Shown piece by piece: positions 63,956 to 64,000 of a DNA stretch of 64,000 nucleotides. The DNA is from an uncultured Cedecea sp. GTDB taxonomy: Bacteria; Pseudomonadota; Gammaproteobacteria; Enterobacterales; Enterobacteriaceae. Every line of letters begins with the position of its first letter. Position 1 is the stretch's first letter. The notes beneath the pieces were generated by a model, which saw only the letters and a program-made list of their open reading frames with translations, did not search any database and was not told the origin of the DNA. The stretch is taken from assembly GCF_947498825.1 (NCBI RefSeq), contig NZ_CANMLV010000010.1, positions 62,001 through 126,000 of the forward strand, given 5' to 3'. Position numbers and translations under genes: made by a program.

Positions 63956-64000
63956 TTTTCCTCCCCGGTATCGATAGTCACCTGGACTGACATACCCGGG
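63952..64000 (-). CDS. HlyD/EmrA-type membrane-fusion protein, 3' end only
   Basis: Only the last residues (PGMSVQVTIDTGEEK) and a TGA stop are inside the window; the stop overlaps the start of the outer-membrane lipoprotein gene. The sequence is typical of the C-terminus of periplasmic adaptor proteins (GMSVxVxIDT). The remainder lies beyond the right edge, so whether the partner is MFS or ABC cannot be told. Confidence 0.7.
   Translation of the reverse strand, partial: PGMSVQVTIDTGEEK

Overview
The window is chromosomal DNA from a member of the Enterobacterales. The block pepA-holC-valS, lptF-lptG, ahr and leuX has the gene order of Escherichia/Salmonella. The window also holds miaE, which E. 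coli K-12 lacks, and a uhpABCT locus placed beside miaE rather than at the E. coli uhp position. A dispersed palindromic repeat near 16.87 kb is of a type common in Serratia, Yersinia and Hafnia-like genera. I cannot name the species.

Core left (1-17 kb): the 3' part of miaE; uhpA-uhpB-uhpC-uhpT (hexose-phosphate sensing and uptake) with a CRP-like site and an inverted-repeat UhpA-like operator before uhpT; a GNAT acetyltransferase; the leftward run pepA-holC-valS; the divergent lptF-lptG (LPS export permease); a fused dihydroxyacetone kinase; the aldehyde reductase ahr; and tRNA-Leu leuX.

Integrative island (17,095-53,699): a P4-type tyrosine integrase sits beside leuX, and the last 17 bp of the tRNA core are repeated at 53,683-53,699, giving an element of about 36.6 kb. 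Its backbone resembles the E. coli cryptic prophage CP4-57 (AlpA-type regulator, YfjJ-type protein, yfjP-yfjQ-yfjR-ypjK-yfjS-yfjT, then RadC-like protein, YfjZ-like antitoxin, YpjF-like toxin and a DUF4942 protein). Cargo sits at three places. (1) Between the integrase and alpA: decayed insertion sequences, a 452-residue possible BglII/BstYI-like protein, and a complete type I restriction-modification operon hsdM-hsdS-(DUF4268 nuclease-like)-hsdR. (2) Between yfjT and radC, bounded by inverted remnants of one IS end: a DUF3800 protein; a tightly coupled three-gene AT-rich operon (calcineurin-like phosphoesterase, ORC/Cdc6-like P-loop ATPase, unknown Rossmann-like protein); an IS1182-family element; and a two-TM protein. 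(3) Between DUF4942 and attR: an antitoxin-like small ORF, a HExxH metallopeptidase-like protein, a Septu-like ATPase/HNH pair, a polytopic membrane protein, a second DUF4942 tail, and an Mrr-type endonuclease with an EVE/PUA-like N-terminus.

The phosphoesterase-ATPase-unknown operon at 36.5-40.5 kb is the best candidate for an undescribed (probably anti-phage) system. A short degenerate repeat with core CCGCTYCTGGCAC lies at six module junctions between 35 and 51 kb and may record how the cargo was assembled.

Core right (53.7-64 kb): a decayed thioredoxin-like gene; an AraC-family regulator; an operon of a polytopic transporter, an N-carbamoyl-amino-acid/allantoate-type amidase and an M20 aminoacylase-type amidohydrolase; a convergent polar amino-acid ABC importer (binding protein, permease, ATPase); and a NodT-type outer-membrane efflux lipoprotein with the 3' end of its membrane-fusion partner. 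The middle section looks like a catabolic unit for N-substituted amino acids.
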